A program made the translations under genes and the position numbers. From the NCBI GenBank assembly GCA_036897485.1, contig JAYMTF010001680.1, forward strand, positions 1 through 21,906: 21,906 bases of DNA, in the 5' to 3' direction. The first letter of the stretch is position 1, and every line of letters begins with the position of its first letter. Shown in pieces: positions 19,644-21,906 of this stretch. Under the pieces are notes generated by a model. It had not been told where the DNA came from. It worked only from the letters and a program-made list of their open reading frames with translations, and searched no databases. Origin of the DNA: Pelargonium nanum. Taxonomy: Eukaryota; Streptophyta; Magnoliopsida; Geraniales; Geraniaceae.

Positions 19644-19700
19644 GTTTCGCGCTTTCTTGATTTCTCTTTCCACTGATTATCTACTCTCACTTTTGTTACT

Positions 19701-20620
19701 AAAAATTGTATCGATCCTAGTTCGGACATGAGTTTTCACTATTTACTTTTTTTTTTAACAAAAAAAATACTGTATGAAAAATAATTGTTTGGCATATCTT
19801 GACATGATTTTATTGTAATAAATATAGAGATTCATGGAATGTTTGTTCAAACCTATTTAATTATTGTAATTTCAAATATTTTATAGTTTATTGTTTGTTT
19901 TGATAAGTTGAATGGAATCGCTAAAGATAAAAAATTATACACTCTATTTATTGGTACGAGCGACAAACGAAATGATGAACTTTATATCTTATTTTCGCTG
20001 CATCAAGTGAAATTAAGTACTCGTCCTACTGAGTGTTTTGTCATTAGCATAACTAATTCTCATTCATCTAAAATATGATTGTAATTATTTTTCTCATAAT
20101 AATTCCTATATACATGCACAAAACTTGAGATAATTTAAAAAAAATATTTAAGAAAAAATATCTAATTCGGGTTTTAAACCTTTGTATTTATACCTACAAT
20201 ATATAAAAAAATTGTGTTTATACCAAGTTTGGTACCCAAAAATTTCTAATCAAAACCGTCTTTAAACTTTCGTGTTTAGACCCATTCATGAACTTTTTTA
20301 ACCCAAATCAGTCTCCGAACTTTCAAATACGGACTCAATTTGGTCCATAAATTTTTGATATAAGCTATAACAACAATAATCATTTTAATTCTATATTTGA
20401 AAGTTCACAGTGGATCCAAATACGAAAATTAACCAACAAAATTGAATATTTTACCAATATTTAATAAATTACTTATTCCAATTCTTTTGTAAGAAAACAA
20501 AAATAATTACGGAGCAAACATCTAAAAATATCTTTAGTGGATCGATGACGGTGAAATTAGCGCTTATACTGCGAGGTGGTCAACTACTGGTGAATCATGA
20601 ATTGAAATCTAATCTATTAC
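19701..20620. other. Upstream intergenic region of Fd-GOGAT
   Basis: Very AT-rich, with homopolymer runs and no open frame of interest. It must hold the distal promoter of Fd-GOGAT, but I see no clear cluster of known light-response boxes. Confidence 0.5.
20175..20358. repeat. Degenerate dispersed-repeat sequence
   Basis: Related phrases recur: AAACCTTTGTATTTATACC (20176), AATTGTGTTTATACC (20210), AAACTTTCGTGTTTAGACCC (about 20264), then GAACTTTCAAATACGGACTC (20318). Similar wording is common in plant dispersed repeats and transposon ends. No terminal repeats or target duplication could be defined. Confidence 0.4.
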
Positions 20621-20634
20621 ATCGCGTTGCACCT

Positions 20635-20642
20635 TATAAATA
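20635..20642 (+). promoter_or_regulatory. TATA box TATAAATA, plus strand
   Basis: TATAAATA in the context CCTTATAAATATGCACC is a near-ideal plant TATA box. It is followed 20-30 nt later by a C/A-rich initiator-like stretch (CTACTCACCATAC). Downstream are two TGACG motifs (20692-20696, 20698-20702) and CACGTCA (20677-20683). A transcript would start near 20665-20670 and run away from Fd-GOGAT. Confidence 0.5.
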
Positions 20643-20664
20643 TGCACCTCCACCTACTCACCAT

Positions 20665-21060
20665 ACATTTTGGTGCCACGTCAAGATACTGTGACGTTGA
20701 CGGAAAAGAGCTTTGATTCTACTTTATTACTGTGCACTACATATTCTCTGGAATTTTGTCCCCTTTCGGGAGGAGGGCCCGTGACCGGCACTTAGCGGTT
20801 GGGTATCGGTTAATGGCTTGGGGTGACCGGTAGTTTCCGGTTTCGAGGTGGACGTGGCGGTCCGTGAGTGGATGTTGGTGACAGTCGAGTGAGTTCACTG
20901 ACATAGATGCCAGAGGAAGAAAAACATTTGGAATCTTGTGCCTCTCTCTGGGATTGGACTGTTATTTATTATAGTAGGTTTTTATTGTATGTGCTCGTGT
21001 CTATACATGTAAAGTGTACCTGCTTTTTGACTGGTTAGTTAATAAAATAGTCTAATAGAT
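20665..21060 (+). ncRNA. Candidate short transcription unit around a GC-rich island
   Basis: Between the TATA box at 20635 and an AATAAA at 21041-21046 lies about 400 bp with a markedly GC-rich core (about 20757-20905), in a region otherwise near 25-30% GC. The last 100 bp read like a plant 3' UTR (TTGTATGT at 20985-20992, T-rich, then AATAAA). Two short ORFs start 2 bp apart in opposite directions: plus 20907-21038 (43 codons, MPEEEKHLES, with a hydrophobic middle) and minus 20737-20904 (55 codons, MSVNSLDCHQ). Neither matches a family I know. It could be a noncoding RNA, a micropeptide gene or a gene remnant. Confidence 0.3.
21041..21046 (+). terminator. Candidate poly(A) signal AATAAA, plus strand
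   Basis: Exact AATAAA after a T-rich stretch with TTGTATGT about 50 bp upstream, a normal plant far/near upstream element arrangement. It would end the candidate transcript from 20665. Confidence 0.4.
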
Positions 21061-21906
21061 CTATTGTAAAAAAATTGTCTTTTGTATACTTGTATTATTT
21101 GCTCAATTCTAACTTTTATGTATTTTTATGTTTTTTTAAAAAAAAACTTTTATGTATTTTTAAACTAAAAAAAATGGGTCCTACAAATTACCATATTCGT
21201 GATGCATATTATTATATATTGTTGTAAAGAATGGTCGAGTTTTCGCGTATGTTGAATATCCATTATATGGAATCATAATTTTTTTATTTGATAATCTAAA
21301 TATCCCAAGATGCAACAAATTTATTGACCACTTTTTTATATTAAAAAGTTGCTATTAATATGTGAGTAGACTTGATCTCAAATTAGGGATGTTCTTTTTT
21401 TTTACCTAACTTTTTTAAGATGTTGAGTATTGACAATTTGTGTGATTCACTTCACTTTGAAAACGACTTGCATTTATGTACACATATATAGTGCATGCTC
21501 CAATATTCGTCATGGATGAGCTATTGTTTCTTTTGTTGGGATCCTAATAGTAGCAACATATTGCGGCGAATAGCCATTGTGTATATATTAAACTTTAGTA
21601 CCAAACAAATATTAAACACTAACTTAAACTTGTTTTGCTGATGTGTCTAAACAACTCAATGCAATTGTAACTATTTTAAGTGACAAACACCCTCAGATCA
21701 AGTGGTGAAAACGTCATGTATACATCATTGCATTCTGTGCTAATTGCAAACTCATTTTAAATACCTCAAAGTAGAAAGAAAAACGTAAATGTATAGTAAT
21801 AACGAAATATCAGTGTGTTTCGACTCTGAAAATCTGGATCGAATCTTGCGTTGAGGTGATGTCGTGTCTGTCTCGTAACTCTTCTACGTGGCAGTCTGAT
21901 GACACG
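21061..21906. other. Intergenic region at the right edge
   Basis: AT-rich with homopolymer runs and no supportable gene. The last 80 bp are less AT-rich and contain ACGTGGC (21886-21892), an ABRE-like core, possibly the edge of another gene's promoter beyond the window. Confidence 0.5.

Larger units (their letters stand above)
19431..19700 (-). promoter_or_regulatory. 5' leader and presumed core promoter of Fd-GOGAT
   Basis: On the minus strand the 90 nt before the ATG are pyrimidine-rich, with a CT run next to a T run (about 19505-19530) and then a CCA-rich stretch. This resembles a plant leader or Y-patch region. No consensus TATAAA sits within 250 nt upstream; the closest is GTATAAC near 19611-19616. 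The start of transcription cannot be fixed from sequence. A 13-bp inverted repeat and a short uORF in this stretch are listed separately. Confidence 0.45.

Overview
The window is nuclear DNA from a flowering plant. It is AT-rich, and one minus-strand gene broken by 32 GT-AG introns fills about 16 kb of it. Lineage beyond 'eudicot-like, perhaps an asterid' is inference from protein similarity and the style of the transposons. No bacterial, organellar or viral gene organisation is visible.

The gene is ferredoxin-dependent glutamate synthase (Fd-GOGAT, GLU1/GLU type). The ATG is at 19430 and the TAG at 3417-3419. I placed 33 coding exons totalling 4,869 nt (1,622 codons plus stop). Every junction keeps frame, every intron begins GT and ends AG, and I see no internal stop or frameshift. 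The product has an N-terminal chloroplast transit/propeptide (about residues 1-103), a class II glutaminase domain starting at Cys104, a central domain, an FMN synthase domain with the three-cysteine [3Fe-4S] motif, the Fd-GOGAT-specific ferredoxin loop (exon 20), and a C-terminal GXGXG beta-helix domain. It would complete the plastid GS/GOGAT cycle, using reduced ferredoxin to make two glutamates from glutamine and 2-oxoglutarate.

Layout: 1-3200 is intergenic DNA with simple repeats, two G-boxes, a TATA-like stretch and a GC-richer patch of imperfect duplications. 3200-3416 holds the 3' UTR. 3417-19430 is the gene. Its introns carry two related Stowaway-like MITEs in opposite orientation (introns 27 and 22) and a probable tRNA-derived SINE (intron 20). 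19431 to about 19700 is the 5' leader and core promoter, with a 13-bp inverted repeat and a 21-codon upstream ORF. 19700-21906 is AT-rich intergenic DNA with degenerate repeat sequence, plus an isolated GC-rich island (about 20757-20905) between a good plant TATA box and a poly(A) signal. That island may be a short unannotated transcription unit.

The least expected observations are: (1) inverted MITEs flanking exons 23-27, (2) the ferredoxin loop carried by a single frame-neutral exon with a SINE next to it, (3) the inverted repeat and uORF in the leader, and (4) the GC-rich candidate transcription unit upstream.
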